The notes: generated by a model from the sequence alone, not told the origin. A stretch of DNA of 64,000 bases from CAWBLP01 sp963789495 (GCA_963789495.1 CAWBLP010000005.1:310001-374000), one strand, 5' to 3'. Numbered from the stretch's first letter, positions 31,338 to 40,768 are shown. Program-made: numbers and translations.

Positions 31338-32768
31338 ATGCTCGCACCAGACCAAACCAGGCAGCAGGCCGTATTCGATCGCCTTCGTGAGGGAATCCTC
31401 AGCGGCGCACTATCATCTGGCTCCCGCCTGCCGCCGACCCGGGCACTCGCAACCGAACTTGGTGTCGCGCGACAAACGGTGGTGCTCGCCTACGAACGGT
31501 TGGCCGCGGAAGGCTACGTGCGCGGCCGTACCGGCAGTGGCACCTATGTCGCCGGCGACCTGCCTGACGCGGCGCCGATCCGCGCCATTCCTCCCCCGAT
31601 CGCGGCGCACGCTCTGTCGCAGCGAGGCATGCAACTGGCCGCGGTGCCGGTTGTCGCCGTCGCGCGTGATCCCACCGCGGGATTGCTGCTGGGCGGGGGC
31701 CTGCCGGCGCCGGATCTGTTTCCGGCAGCAGCCTGGGCGCGTTGCGCGAGCCGGGTCCTCAAGGCCTTGCCAAACGAATTCGCCACCTATCCGCCGCCCC
31801 AGGGGCTGCATGTGCTGCGCGGTCAGATCGCCGCCCATCTGGCAGCCACACGAGGTCTGGTGGCTGATCCCGGCTGCATCGTTATCACCGCAGGTACCCA
31901 GCAGGCTCTGCGCACCGCCGCCGAGTTGCTCCTCGATCCGGGGAATGCCGCGTGGGTGGAAGACCCGGGCTATATCGCCGGTCGCGGCGCGTTGCTCGCG
32001 GCCGGTGCTGTGCCTGTCCCGGTGCCGAGTGACACGGACGGGCTGGATGTTGCTGCCGGAATCCGTCTCGCCCCCACGGCCCGCCTGGCGCTGGTCGCGC
32101 CGTCCCACGCCACCCCGCTCGGCGGTCCGCTCCCGATCGGACGGCGTCTGGCGCTGCTGGACTGGGCCACGCGGGCCGATGCCTGGGTGCTGGAAGATGA
32201 CTGTGATTCCGAATTCCGCTGGGAGGGGCGGCCGCTGCCACCGCTCGCCAGTCTCGACCAGTCCGGACGAGTGATCTATTGCGGCACCTTCAGCAAGACC
32301 CTCGCGCCAGCTCTCAGGTTGGGCTTTGCCGTTGTCCCAGCTCCGCTGGTGCCGGCTTTCGTCCGGTTGCGTACCCTGATGGATCGGGGCACCGACGCTC
32401 TGGGCCAGGCGGTGCTTGCGGAATTCATGCGCGAGGGCCTGCTCGCCCCGCATATCCGGCGTATGCGAACTGAATACGGCCGCCGCCGTGCCGCCGTCCT
32501 GGCCGCGCTGCAGCGCCACGTGCCGTCGGTAACCCCGATCCCGGCGCTGGGTGGATTGCACATGGTCGCCCGACTGGCCGACGGTACCGACGAAGCGGCA
32601 GTGGTCGCCGCCTGTCGGGCCAGGGAGCTGGCGGTCGCGCCGCTGCGTGCTTACTACTGCGGCCTGCCGCGCATGACCGGCCTCGTCCTGGGCTTTGCCA
32701 CCACGCCGGTGTCCCTGGCGCCGGAAGCGGCTCGTCGGCTCGCCGCCGCGGTGAAGCTGGTCGGATGA
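31338..32768 (+). CDS. MocR/PdxR-family transcriptional regulator (GntR HTH plus aminotransferase fold)
   Basis: A 476-residue regulator. The N-terminal winged helix (about 1-75) reads LSSGSRLPPTRALATELGVA and YVRGRTGSGTYV. The rest is a fold-type I aminotransferase domain with the PLP-binding Lys in TFSKTLAPALRLGF, the pocket Asp in LEDDCDSEF, and TAGTQQALRTAAELLL. The PLP lysine is intact, so it should sense PLP or a PLP adduct. The start is uncertain: neither this ATG nor an upstream one at 31269 has a ribosome site. Likely targets are itself and the Nim-like flavoprotein gene, from shared operator-like sites. Confidence 0.88.
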   Translation: MLAPDQTRQQAVFDRLREGILSGALSSGSRLPPTRALATELGVARQTVVLAYERLAAEGYVRGRTGSGTYVAGDLPDAAPIRAIPPPIAAHALSQRGMQLAAVPVVAVARDPTAGLLLGGGLPAPDLFPAAAWARCASRVLKALPNEFATYPPPQGLHVLRGQIAAHLAATRGLVADPGCIVITAGTQQALRTAAELLLDPGNAAWVEDPGYIAGRGALLAAGAVPVPVPSDTDGLDVAAGIRLAPTARLALVAPSHATPLGGPLPIGRRLALLDWATRADAWVLEDDCDSEFRWEGRPLPPLASLDQSGRVIYCGTFSKTLAPALRLGFAVVPAPLVPAFVRLRTLMDRGTDALGQAVLAEFMREGLLAPHIRRMRTEYGRRRAAVLAALQRHVPSVTPIPALGGLHMVARLADGTDEAAVVAACRARELAVAPLRAYYCGLPRMTGLVLGFATTPVSLAPEAARRLAAAVKLVG

Positions 32769-32908
32769 CTCTCCGGCCGCGTTGGCCCTTGTCACCGGAA
32801 TGTCAGTCCGATGCTGGTGTGACCACGCTGATCTGAGTGGACTCACCAGCCTGCGCAGGCGATGAGTGGCGCGTCCTGCCAATGATATGACCCGAGGTGC
32901 CCTCGACA

Positions 32909-33553
32909 ATGCGGACCTGCAAGCCCTATCGCCTGCTCCTCATGTCCGCTGTCACGGTTGCGCTGCTGCAAATCCTGCCGGGCTCGGAGGCCGTCGCCGC
33001 GCATCAAGGCGCAATTCAAGTGGCGTCACGTCCGTTGGCGTCGACATCCTTGCTGCCGCCAGTGACGCCCGCCTGCATTTCTTCGCCCTACGGACCGCGT
33101 ATCCTCCCCAACCGTCCGTTAGCCGGTACCTTCCATAACGGCATCGATCTACCGGCTCCGGCCGGCGCTCCGGTGCATGCGATCGCAAGCGGGGAGGTCA
33201 TTCGGGCACAGCGTCGCGGTCCCGGAGGGCTGGAACTGCTGATCCAGCATAACGGGTTCATCGGGATCTACAGCCATCTCGGCTTGGTTGCTCCGGCCAT
33301 CGCCGAGGGCCGGCGCAATGTGCAGGCTGGCGAGAAGATCGGCGTGGTCGGGCATAGCGGCGTCACCTATGGTATGCATCTGTTCTTCGGCATGATCCGG
33401 AACGGGCAGTTCGTAGACCCCGCGCCGTTTCTGGCGGTCGCTCAATGTGGCGTCACGCACCGCACGAAGGCGGATATGCTGGCGGCTGACGGCAAGATTC
33501 CCCCCACCCGGTCCTATGGCCCGCGTTCGGGCCGACATTACGCAGAGCGTTAG
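32909..33553 (+). CDS. M23/LytM-type peptidase-fold protein with an altered zinc site
   Basis: A secreted protein of about 214 residues with a signal peptide (about 1-30). The LytM fold is clear: GTFHNGIDLPAPAGAPVHAI carries the His-x3-Asp zinc ligands, IYSHLG carries the catalytic His, and SGVTYGMHLFFGMI corresponds to the usual GxHLHFE. The second His of HxH, normally a zinc ligand, is Phe here. That suggests a non-catalytic LytM factor (like NlpD/EnvC) or a sequence problem. GAGG precedes the chosen ATG by 11 bases; a GTG four codons upstream is an alternative. Confidence 0.82.
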   Translation: MRTCKPYRLLLMSAVTVALLQILPGSEAVAAHQGAIQVASRPLASTSLLPPVTPACISSPYGPRILPNRPLAGTFHNGIDLPAPAGAPVHAIASGEVIRAQRRGPGGLELLIQHNGFIGIYSHLGLVAPAIAEGRRNVQAGEKIGVVGHSGVTYGMHLFFGMIRNGQFVDPAPFLAVAQCGVTHRTKADMLAADGKIPPTRSYGPRSGRHYAER

Positions 33554-33588
33554 TCGACGGTTCATCCCGGCTGCTCTAGCGTCCACCG

Positions 33589-33747
33589 ATGCATGTGGTG
33601 CTTTTCCTGCTCGCGAGCTGCCTGGCCGTGCCGGCGCAGGCCATCGAGTGGCGCGGTGCGATGGTGATGCCGCCCGCGACGCTGAAACATATGGAGGCAC
33701 TGGCACCGGGGTCCGTGGCACGGGAATCCGGGCGCTGCGATCGATAG
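33589..33747 (+). CDS. Possible small secreted protein
   Basis: A 52-codon frame starting MHVVLFLLASCLAVPAQA, which has the h-region and AQA cleavage site of a signal peptide, followed by about 34 residues with one Cys. It lies 35 bases after the M23-like gene on the same strand. No family was recognised and no strong ribosome site is seen. The N-terminal pattern is the only support. Confidence 0.4.
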   Translation: MHVVLFLLASCLAVPAQAIEWRGAMVMPPATLKHMEALAPGSVARESGRCDR

Positions 33748-33792
33748 CGCGGTCCCGCCCCCTAAAGCAGCGTCAGCCGAAAGCCGGTACGG

Positions 33793-35080
33793 TCAGTCCC
33801 GCAACGCGGGCACGGCGTAGGCGCCAGGGGCATCCGGGGTGGTCCATCGCAAGCTGCCGGCCAGGCCGCAGGACGGACAGGCAGGCACCCAGCTCCGACG
33901 TGACGCGCGACAGGCGGTGCATTGCCAGATCGGGTCCGGATCCGCACTCGCCGCATGACGCAGGGCCTCGCGCTGAGCCTGTCGACCGGCCTCGCTGTCG
34001 CCGTGTTCGGCCTCCTCGATGTCAGCCAGCAACAGCCACAGCCGGCGCTGGTTCAAGCCTGCGGCGCGCGCTGCTTCGGCGTGGTGCCGGGCCTCGCCGG
34101 TCAGTCCAGCATCCAGTGCCGTGCGTGCCAGCAGCAGGCGGCTTTCGGCATGCTCGGGATTGGCCTGAGCGAGACGTTGCGCCGCCTGAACGCGCGCCAG
34201 CGGTTCGGTGATCCGCGCCAAGGCCAGTGCCGCCAGGTCAGGGTGCGGCGCCAGCGTCCAGCTGTGGCGAATGACTGCCTGAGCCCGGCTCTCTCGGCCG
34301 CCGGCACGCAGACGTTCGGCATAGGCCAACGCCGCGGGTGTCAGGCTGGCATCCTGCTTCCAGGCCTGCCGCGCGAGTTTCAATGCCCGCCCGGAATCAG
34401 CTTCCGCCTCGGCCGCCGCGGCGGCAAGCGCGGCCCTCGGCCCGTCGCTGTCCGCCAGTTCCAGGGCTTCCGCCCAATTGGTTGCATGGACCGCGAGCAG
34501 GAAGCGTTCGCGTCGCAGCCAGGCCGCGCCCGGCTGGTACGGCTTCCGCCTGACGAGCCAAGGCCGCGGCCTCGGGCCAATCTTCCCGCGCCACGGCCTG
34601 ACGCAGCAGGCCGCGATAGCCCAGGAACGCCGCATCCGACCGTTCGGTCAGCTGCCGGAAGGCGGTCTCGGCTTCATCGTCACGTCCGCCCAGGCGGCCG
34701 GCCTCGGCCACCAGCAGCAAAGTCTGCCCGGTATCGCCCAGAAGGTGGCGTGCGCGGCTGGCCTCTCGCCGCGCATCCGCCTTCTCGCCCGCCGCGAGGG
34801 CGACAAGGGCGCGCGTGACGGCGGCATCCCCGGCGCGTCGGCGGCGGCCGGTGCGCCAGCCGGACATGATCTGGGGGATGCCGAGCAGGGCGGCCAGGAG
34901 ACGGAACAGGACGGCGAGCACGGCCAGCAGCAGCAGCAGCGCCAGGGCGACGACCGGAGTCGCCGCCTCCACCGTGATGTCGCCAAACTCTGCGGTGATC
35001 CGACCTGGCAGACCGGCCATGAACCAAGCGATGGCGAGCACGATGATGCTCGCCACCAGGACATAAATGATCCGCCGCAT
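33793..35080 (-). pseudogene. hemY: HemY-type TPR membrane protein, frameshifted
   Basis: Alphaproteobacterial HemY of the haem operon (TPR protein, unrelated to protoporphyrinogen oxidase). The N-terminal part has two membrane spans (about 4-22 and 40-62) followed by helical repeats. The frame then runs into nonsense near 34540, while the adjacent frame continues AAWLRRERFLLAVHATNWAE and the TPR region. The end carries a CxxC...CxxC ribbon (WQCTAC, CPSC). The span is 3n+1 bases; removing one base near GCCGTACCAGCC restores a protein of about 428 residues. Its ATG overlaps the mitofilin stop (ATGA). Confidence 0.85.
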
Positions 35081-36123
35081 CAGCTGTGTGCAGCCATGTT
35101 GGCCAGGGCCGCACGAGCGGCCAGCAGCGCCTTGGCCTTTGCGAGCCAATCAGCCATTGCCTCCGCAGGTGGGCCGGTCAGGTCGGAGACCGCGGCCACC
35201 GCGCCGGCGAGATCGCCGGCCTCAAGCGCGACGCGAGCGCGTGCCAGTACCCCGGCTGACTGATCGCCCACCAGGACGTGATCGCCTTGGCGAACCGTGA
35301 CCAGGTCCTCTGCCCGCGCCAACACCCGCGCCAGAAACGGCTTGTCCTGCACGTCCGGCTGGCTCACTGCGATCGCCTTGCGTTCGGCCGCTGGGAATGC
35401 GAGCCGCAGAGCAGCCTCGGTTGGCGGCTTGGCGGCGGCGTAGCGTGTTAGGGCGGATGGTGCGCCCGGGATTTCACCCAGCGGCTGGCCGGCATCCAGT
35501 GCCACTCCGGCCGCCTGCAATTGCGCCAGGCGGTTGGCTCGGTCGGTCAGATTACTGAGCTGTGCCGCGGCTTTCTGCAATTTGGCCAGCTGCGCCTCGT
35601 CCGCATCCAAGCGCTGCCTCAACGCGTCATTGGCCTGCTGGTCCTGCCCGGTCAGGGATTGCACCTTCTGGGCAAGCGAGTCGATCTGGTCGGACAGGTG
35701 GGACACCCCTGCGACCTGCTGTTCGACGGCGGCAATGCGTCCCTGCAGCCTGCTCAGATCGGGGGGTTGGCGCTGTTGCAGGGTCGTTACCTTGTCGGCG
35801 AGCGACTTCACTTCGGCCGATTGGGTCTGTGACGCCTGCTCCAGTTGCCCGAACCGATCGGCCAGGCTGCTGATCTGCTGGTGTAAAGCCTGGAATTCGG
35901 CGGCCGAGCCGTACCGGTTCTGTTGCTGCCACAGATAGGCGATCGCTCCAGCAAGCACGACGAACCCGATGACCGTCAGGATCACAGTGGTCGGCCGCGA
36001 TCTGCTCGGCTCCGGGGAAGTGGTCGGTGCTTCAGGCTCGCGCGCGACCGGTTCCGTCGCAACCTCGTGGTTCGACGGGCTGTTGGGATCGCGGTCGGAT
36101 GGGGGCGTGGTTTGATCTGTCAT
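35080..36123 (-). CDS. Mitofilin/Mic60-family inner-membrane protein
   Basis: A 347-residue protein with an acidic, Pro-rich cytoplasmic N terminus (1-45), one membrane span (about 46-64), and a long coiled coil (about 75-200) rich in Gln and Leu. A helical C-terminal domain ends in AKALLAARAALANM. Alphaproteobacterial Mic60, the ancestor of mitochondrial MICOS mitofilin, sits in just this place between hemD and hemY and shapes intracytoplasmic or envelope membranes. It is coupled by ATGA overlaps at both ends to hemD and hemY. Confidence 0.88.
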   Translation of the reverse strand: MTDQTTPPSDRDPNSPSNHEVATEPVAREPEAPTTSPEPSRSRPTTVILTVIGFVVLAGAIAYLWQQQNRYGSAAEFQALHQQISSLADRFGQLEQASQTQSAEVKSLADKVTTLQQRQPPDLSRLQGRIAAVEQQVAGVSHLSDQIDSLAQKVQSLTGQDQQANDALRQRLDADEAQLAKLQKAAAQLSNLTDRANRLAQLQAAGVALDAGQPLGEIPGAPSALTRYAAAKPPTEAALRLAFPAAERKAIAVSQPDVQDKPFLARVLARAEDLVTVRQGDHVLVGDQSAGVLARARVALEAGDLAGAVAAVSDLTGPPAEAMADWLAKAKALLAARAALANMAAHS

Positions 36124-36866
36124 CGCAGCAGCGCGAGCATCTCGTCCTGGTTAGGTCGTGCGGCGACGCGGATGCGACGCCAGGGAAGCGCTTCTAATGC
36201 CACGGCGGCGGCCTGACCGATAGCCACGGCTTCGACACTGCGCAGTGACGCGGCAAGGCGAGCCCGGCCGGTGAGTCTCACAAACTGGCGCGCGCTCTCC
36301 GCCGAAAAAAACAAGGCGGTATGAACCTGCCCGTTGCGCAGCGCGGATGCCGCTTCCGGAGCCAGCACAGGTTCCGGCTCCGTCCTATAGACCACGCGGC
36401 GAAGCACGCGATAGCCAGCGTGTCGTAGTTGTTCGGCCAATTCTCCCCCATGGCGCCGTCCCACCGCGAGCAGCAACAGGCCGGCGGCCGGATCAATCAA
36501 GCGTGTCGCGCAGGCCGCCAGATCGGCCGCATCTCCGTCGGCGCTGGTCACCTGGGTGAAATCTGCCTGACGTGCCAGGCGTGCAGTCGCTTCCCCGACA
36601 GCAAGGACTGGTGTCGCGTGGTACACATCAGGCAGAGCGGGGACTGCATTGCCGCTGGTCAGCAGAATGGCGGCGAGGTCGGCAGCCGGTGGCAGGCTGG
36701 TCTCGATCGACCGGACGGTCAGCACCGGGCAAAGCACCGACCGGAAACCCAGCGGCGAGAGACGAGCAGCAGTCTCGCTCGCACCGGGTTCCGGCCGGGT
36801 CACCAGAATGGCGTCGCGTGATTGCTCGGGTGCGGCGCCTATCGAGGTTTCAGACGTCTCAGGCAA
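36120..36866 (-). CDS. hemD: Uroporphyrinogen-III synthase
   Basis: Closes and inverts ring D of hydroxymethylbilane to give uroporphyrinogen III. The fold's two lobes are recognisable: ILVTRPEPGASETAARL at the start, LLTSGNAVPAL, VYRTEPEP in the middle, and LFFSAESARQFVRL followed by VEAVAIGQAAAVAL. The start is uncertain. No ATG is available; a TTG overlapping the hemC stop by eight bases gives about 248 residues, close to the family norm, and is adopted here. The sequence is poorly conserved as a family, but context between hemC and mitofilin makes the call firm. Confidence 0.88.
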   Translation of the reverse strand: MPETSETSIGAAPEQSRDAILVTRPEPGASETAARLSPLGFRSVLCPVLTVRSIETSLPPAADLAAILLTSGNAVPALPDVYHATPVLAVGEATARLARQADFTQVTSADGDAADLAACATRLIDPAAGLLLLAVGRRHGGELAEQLRHAGYRVLRRVVYRTEPEPVLAPEAASALRNGQVHTALFFSAESARQFVRLTGRARLAASLRSVEAVAIGQAAAVALEALPWRRIRVAARPNQDEMLALLR

Positions 36867-37881
36867 ACAGATCGTGCGGACTATCGGCACGCAGGCTGGC
36901 GCCCAGCTCCGTGCCCAGGCGCCCCGCCTCCTGCGCGCCACCATGCAAGGACCGCTTCAGCAGGAACGATCCGTCCGTTCGCGCCACCAGTCCGGTCAAA
37001 TGCAGGGTGCCGTTCGGCAGCAGGCGCGCATGGCCACCGATGGGCGTGCGGCAGGAGCCATCGAGCACGGCCAGCATGGCTCGTTCGGCCGTGGAGACCG
37101 CCTTGGCCTCCGGATCCTCGATCGCGGCGAGCATCTCTCGCAGCTCCACGTCGTCTTCCCGCACGGTGACACCGACAATTCCCTGGCCGGCGGCCGGCAC
37201 CATGGCGTCCGGGTCCAGCACGACCGAGGCGCGGTCTTCCAGTCCCATTCGCCTCAGGCCGGCCAGTGCCAGCAGCGAGGCGCTACAGTCGCCGGCTGCC
37301 AGCTTGGCGAGGCGGGTCTGCACATTGCCGCGGATTGTGGCGATGGTGAGGTCAGGACGGGCGTGCAGCAGCTGAGCCTGGCGCCGCACCGAGGCGGTAC
37401 CGATTACCGCGCCTGACGGAAGGCAGCCGAACGGGTCGGCAGGGTCGATGTCCGGACAAGGTGAACCCAGGATCAGCGCATCCCTGGCATCCTCTCGGCG
37501 CAGGGCACAGGCCAGTACAATGCCCGGCGGCAGCTCGGTTTCCAGATCCTTGAGGCTATGAACGGCGAAATCGATCCTGCCATCCGCCAGTGCTTCATGG
37601 ATCTCCTTGGCGAACAACCCCTTGCCGCCGATCTCTGCCAGACGCCGGTCCTGGACCATATCGCCGGTGGTGCGTATCGGATGTTCCTCGAACACGTTCA
37701 TGCCGCGTAGAACCGGGCAGAACGTGGTGAGCAACTGGAGGAAGATGCGCGTCTGCACCAGGGCAAGCGGCGAGCCGCGCGTGCCGACCCGCAAGGGCAG
37801 CGAGCGGGTATGCGGCTTCACCCGAGGGTGGCGCAGGTCGGACGGGGTGGCCTGGTGTCCAGGCGGCGTGGCGGCGTTCAT
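36859..37881 (-). CDS. hemC: Hydroxymethylbilane synthase (porphobilinogen deaminase)
   Basis: Polymerises four porphobilinogens into hydroxymethylbilane. Expected motifs are present: LRVGTRGSPLALVQT, IDFAVHSLKDLETELP, IGTASVRRQAQLLHARPD, and LDGSCRTPIGGHA carrying the Cys that holds the dipyrromethane cofactor. At 340 residues it has about 28 extra N-terminal residues before the conserved core, so the true start may be slightly downstream. It is divergent from tsaD across 51 bases and heads the hemC-hemD-mitofilin-hemY operon. Confidence 0.95.
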   Translation of the reverse strand: MNAATPPGHQATPSDLRHPRVKPHTRSLPLRVGTRGSPLALVQTRIFLQLLTTFCPVLRGMNVFEEHPIRTTGDMVQDRRLAEIGGKGLFAKEIHEALADGRIDFAVHSLKDLETELPPGIVLACALRREDARDALILGSPCPDIDPADPFGCLPSGAVIGTASVRRQAQLLHARPDLTIATIRGNVQTRLAKLAAGDCSASLLALAGLRRMGLEDRASVVLDPDAMVPAAGQGIVGVTVREDDVELREMLAAIEDPEAKAVSTAERAMLAVLDGSCRTPIGGHARLLPNGTLHLTGLVARTDGSFLLKRSLHGGAQEAGRLGTELGASLRADSPHDLFA

Positions 37882-37932
37882 GCGCCCGTCCTATTACTGT
37901 GCGCGTCCCAGGGAAAGATGGGGATTGTACTA

Positions 37933-38985
37933 ATGTCGGCGGTTCTCGGAATCGAAGCCTCGTGTGATGAGACTGCCGCGGCAGTGCTGGACGGCGACGG
38001 GCATGTCCTCGCCGATTCGGTGCTGAGCCAGGAACATGCGCACGCGCCGTTCGGCGGCGTGGTGCCGGAAATTGCGGCCCGGGCACATCTGGCCGCACTG
38101 CCGGCGATGGTGACGCGAGTCATGCAGCGTGCCGGTCTGAGCCTTGCGGATCTCGGTGGTGTGGCGGCAAGTGCCGGCCCTGGCCTGATCGGCGGCTTGA
38201 TCGTGGGCAGCCAGTTCGCCAAGGGCGTCGCGCTGGCTCAGCGCCTGCCCTACGTCGCCGTCAACCACCTGGAAGCGCATGCACTGACGGTGCGGCTGCC
38301 AGGGCTGGTGGAAGGCGGGGCTCCGTTCCCGTATCTGCTGCTGTTGCTGTCCGGCGGTCATTGCCAGTGCGTCGCAGTTGAGGGCATCGGCCAGCATGTC
38401 CGTCTGGGCAGCACGGTGGACGACGCGGTCGGCGAGGCCTTCGACAAGGTGGCCAAGCTGCTAGGCCTCGGCTGGCCGGGCGGGCCGGCATTGGAGCGGC
38501 TGGCCGCGTCCGGCGACCCGACGCGGCATGGTTTTCCCCGGCCGATGCTAGGGCGGGCCGGATGCGATTTCAGTTTCTCCGGGTTGAAGACCGCGGTCGC
38601 ACAGACAGTGGCGCGGCACTGCGAGGGCGCACTGCCGATGTCCGTGGCGGCGGACATCGCGGCAAGCTTCCAGCGCGCGGTGGCGGAGGTGCTGGCCGAT
38701 CGTGCGCGCCACGCGATGACAATGATGAAGGGTCGGAGCGCCGCCGCGCGGCTGCTGGTGGTGGCGGGCGGTGTGGCGGCGAACGGCGCAGTCCGGGATG
38801 CCTTGCAGCAGGCGGCAGAGGCCATGGGGTTCCGGCTGGTCGCGCCACCGGTGCGGCTGTGCACCGACAATGCCGTGATGGTGGCCTGGGCCGGGATCGA
38901 GCGGCTGCGCCTCGGGCTGACGGACGGGCTGGATTTTGCGCCCCGGCCGCGCTGGCCGCTGAGCGAGCTTGCAGCGGCCGCATGA
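37933..38985 (+). CDS. tsaD: tRNA N6-adenosine threonylcarbamoyltransferase TsaD
   Basis: Kae1/Gcp-family ATPase-fold enzyme that transfers the threonylcarbamoyl group to A37 of ANN-decoding tRNAs, with TsaB and TsaE. It starts SAVLGIEASCDETAAAV, with the conserved SCDETA; the metal-binding HxxxH appears as VNHLEAHAL, followed by LLLSGGHCQ and FSFSGLKTAV. At 350 residues it is normal. An ATG five codons earlier is possible. Its stop overlaps the rlmJ start (ATGA), so tsaD, rlmJ and gpsA form an operon. Confidence 0.95.
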   Translation: MSAVLGIEASCDETAAAVLDGDGHVLADSVLSQEHAHAPFGGVVPEIAARAHLAALPAMVTRVMQRAGLSLADLGGVAASAGPGLIGGLIVGSQFAKGVALAQRLPYVAVNHLEAHALTVRLPGLVEGGAPFPYLLLLLSGGHCQCVAVEGIGQHVRLGSTVDDAVGEAFDKVAKLLGLGWPGGPALERLAASGDPTRHGFPRPMLGRAGCDFSFSGLKTAVAQTVARHCEGALPMSVAADIAASFQRAVAEVLADRARHAMTMMKGRSAAARLLVVAGGVAANGAVRDALQQAAEAMGFRLVAPPVRLCTDNAVMVAWAGIERLRLGLTDGLDFAPRPRWPLSELAAAA

Positions 38986-39800
38986 ACTACCGTCACGCCT
39001 TCCACGCCGGCGGCTTCTCGGACTGCATGAAGCACGCGGTGCTGGTCTGGCTGCTGGACGCGTTGCAGGTCAAGCCGGCACCCCTGTTCGTGCTGGACAC
39101 CCATGCGGGAGCCGGCGGCTATGACCTGGACTCAGGTCCAGCGCAGCGGACCGGCGAGTGGCGCGCCGGCATCGACCGACTGCTACAGCAACCGCCGCCG
39201 CCCCTTGCCGCCTATGTCGGGTTGGTACGCCGTCTCGGCCTGTATCCCGGCTCGCCGGCGCTGCTTCGTGCGATGCTGCGTCCGGAGGATTGCCTGGCGT
39301 GCTCCGAGGTGGAGGCCGACGCATTGTTCGAGCTGCGTCGCCGCTTCGCTCGCGACCGTCAGGTGGCGGTGCATCAGCGTGATGGGTGGGAGGCGCTGGC
39401 TGCGCTGTTGCCACCGAAGGAGCGGCGTGGATTGGTATTGATCGACCCACCGTTCGAGGACCCGCAGGAATTCTCCCAACTGGCCAATGGCCTGGCAACG
39501 GCGCATGGCCGGTTCCCCACCGGCGTGCTGGCCGCCTGGTATCCGATCAAGCACCGCGCCCCGGTGCGCGGCTTCCATACGGCGATGCAACGCAGCGGTA
39601 TCCGCGATGTCGTCGCGGCCGAATTGACGCTGCGGGAGCCGCTTGATCCGGCACGGCTGAATGGGTGCGGGTTGCTGGTGGTCAACCCGCCGTTCCGCTT
39701 CGAACGCGACGTTCCGAAGCTTCTGGAGGCACTGCGCGAACGGCTGGCCGATGGGGCGCGGGATGCACAAGCGGCAATATTGCGGATCGCCGATGAGTGA
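38982..39800 (+). CDS. rlmJ: 23S rRNA (adenine2030-N6)-methyltransferase RlmJ
   Basis: SAM-dependent methyltransferase that modifies A2030 of 23S rRNA. It begins with the hallmark MNYRHAFHAGGFSDCMKHAV, then the SAM-binding LDTHAGAGGYDL, then the catalytic DPPFE (N6-adenine-type DPPY/F) in LVLIDPPFEDPQEF, and NPPFRFE near the end. Length 272 is typical. It overlaps tsaD by four bases and gpsA by eight. Confidence 0.93.
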   Translation: MNYRHAFHAGGFSDCMKHAVLVWLLDALQVKPAPLFVLDTHAGAGGYDLDSGPAQRTGEWRAGIDRLLQQPPPPLAAYVGLVRRLGLYPGSPALLRAMLRPEDCLACSEVEADALFELRRRFARDRQVAVHQRDGWEALAALLPPKERRGLVLIDPPFEDPQEFSQLANGLATAHGRFPTGVLAAWYPIKHRAPVRGFHTAMQRSGIRDVVAAELTLREPLDPARLNGCGLLVVNPPFRFERDVPKLLEALRERLADGARDAQAAILRIADE

Positions 39801-40767
39801 CCTCAGCGTCGTAGGGGCGGGCGCCTGGGGTACGGCCCTTGCGTTGCAGGCTCTACGGGCGGGCAATCGGGTGCGGCTGTGGGCGCGCGATCCGACGCGG
39901 GCTCGGGTGATTGCCGCCAGCCGAGTGAACCCGCGCCTGCCGGGAAGCCACCTGCCCGCCGAACTCGACATCATCGATGATCTGGCCAAGGCCGACGGGC
40001 TGCGGCTGGTGGCCGTGCCGATGCAGCATCTGCGCTCGGTCCTGGTGCGGTTGCCTCCTGGCCCATTGGTGATCTGTGCCAAGGGATTGGAGGCTGTCAC
40101 ACTCCGCCTGCCGCTGGAATTGGTCGCCGAACTGCGACCGGATGCGCCGGCCGGCATTCTGACCGGCCCGAACTTCGCGCATGAGATTGCCGCCGGCCTG
40201 CCCGCCGCAGCCGTGGTCGCCGCCAGTGATGTGGGGCTGCGCGACCAGGTGACGTCCTGCCTCGCGACCCAAGGATTCCGGCTCTATGGCAACGACGATC
40301 CGATCGGTGCGCAGGTCGGTGGCGCCGCCAAGAACGTGATCGCAATTGCCGCCGGAGCGGTGATCGGAGCCGGCCTGGGTGAGAATGCGAGGGCGGCGCT
40401 CATCACCCGGGGGCTGGCCGAACTGGCGCGGCTGGCGCAGGCGCTGGGAGGGCGGCGGGAGACGGTGATGGGACTGTCAGGCCTTGGCGATCTGCTGCTG
40501 ACCTGCACTGGCGCGAGCAGTCGGAACTTCAGCCTGGGTGTCGCGCTGGGCCGGGGCGAGCGCCTGGCCGAGGTGCTGGCCGCCCGCAACGTGGTCACCG
40601 AAGGCGTCGCCACCGCTCCGGCCGTGGTGGCACGCGCCGCCGGTCTCGGAACGGCCGGGGGCGTGGACATGCCGATCTGTCGGGCGGTTGCCGCTTTGCT
40701 GGAGGGGCATACCAGCCTGCAGCAGGCCATGGCGGAGCTGCTGGCGCGCCCGCTGCGGGACGAATGA
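39793..40767 (+). CDS. gpsA: Glycerol-3-phosphate dehydrogenase [NAD(P)+]
   Basis: Makes sn-glycerol 3-phosphate from dihydroxyacetone phosphate for phospholipid synthesis. The N-terminal nucleotide motif VVGAGAWGTALALQ, the central LTGPNFAHEIAAGLPAAAVVA, the catalytic-region GAAKNVIAIAAG, and GLSGLGDLLLTCTG are all present. At 324 residues it is complete. The start overlaps the end of rlmJ; upstream in-frame codons belong to antisense or overlapping sequence. Confidence 0.95.
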   Translation: MSDLSVVGAGAWGTALALQALRAGNRVRLWARDPTRARVIAASRVNPRLPGSHLPAELDIIDDLAKADGLRLVAVPMQHLRSVLVRLPPGPLVICAKGLEAVTLRLPLELVAELRPDAPAGILTGPNFAHEIAAGLPAAAVVAASDVGLRDQVTSCLATQGFRLYGNDDPIGAQVGGAAKNVIAIAAGAVIGAGLGENARAALITRGLAELARLAQALGGRRETVMGLSGLGDLLLTCTGASSRNFSLGVALGRGERLAEVLAARNVVTEGVATAPAVVARAAGLGTAGGVDMPICRAVAALLEGHTSLQQAMAELLARPLRDE

Positions 40768-40768
40768 G

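Noticed and set aside
33793..35080. HemY as protoporphyrinogen oxidase
   Set aside because: The protein is a two-span membrane TPR protein without an FAD motif; only the gene name is shared.
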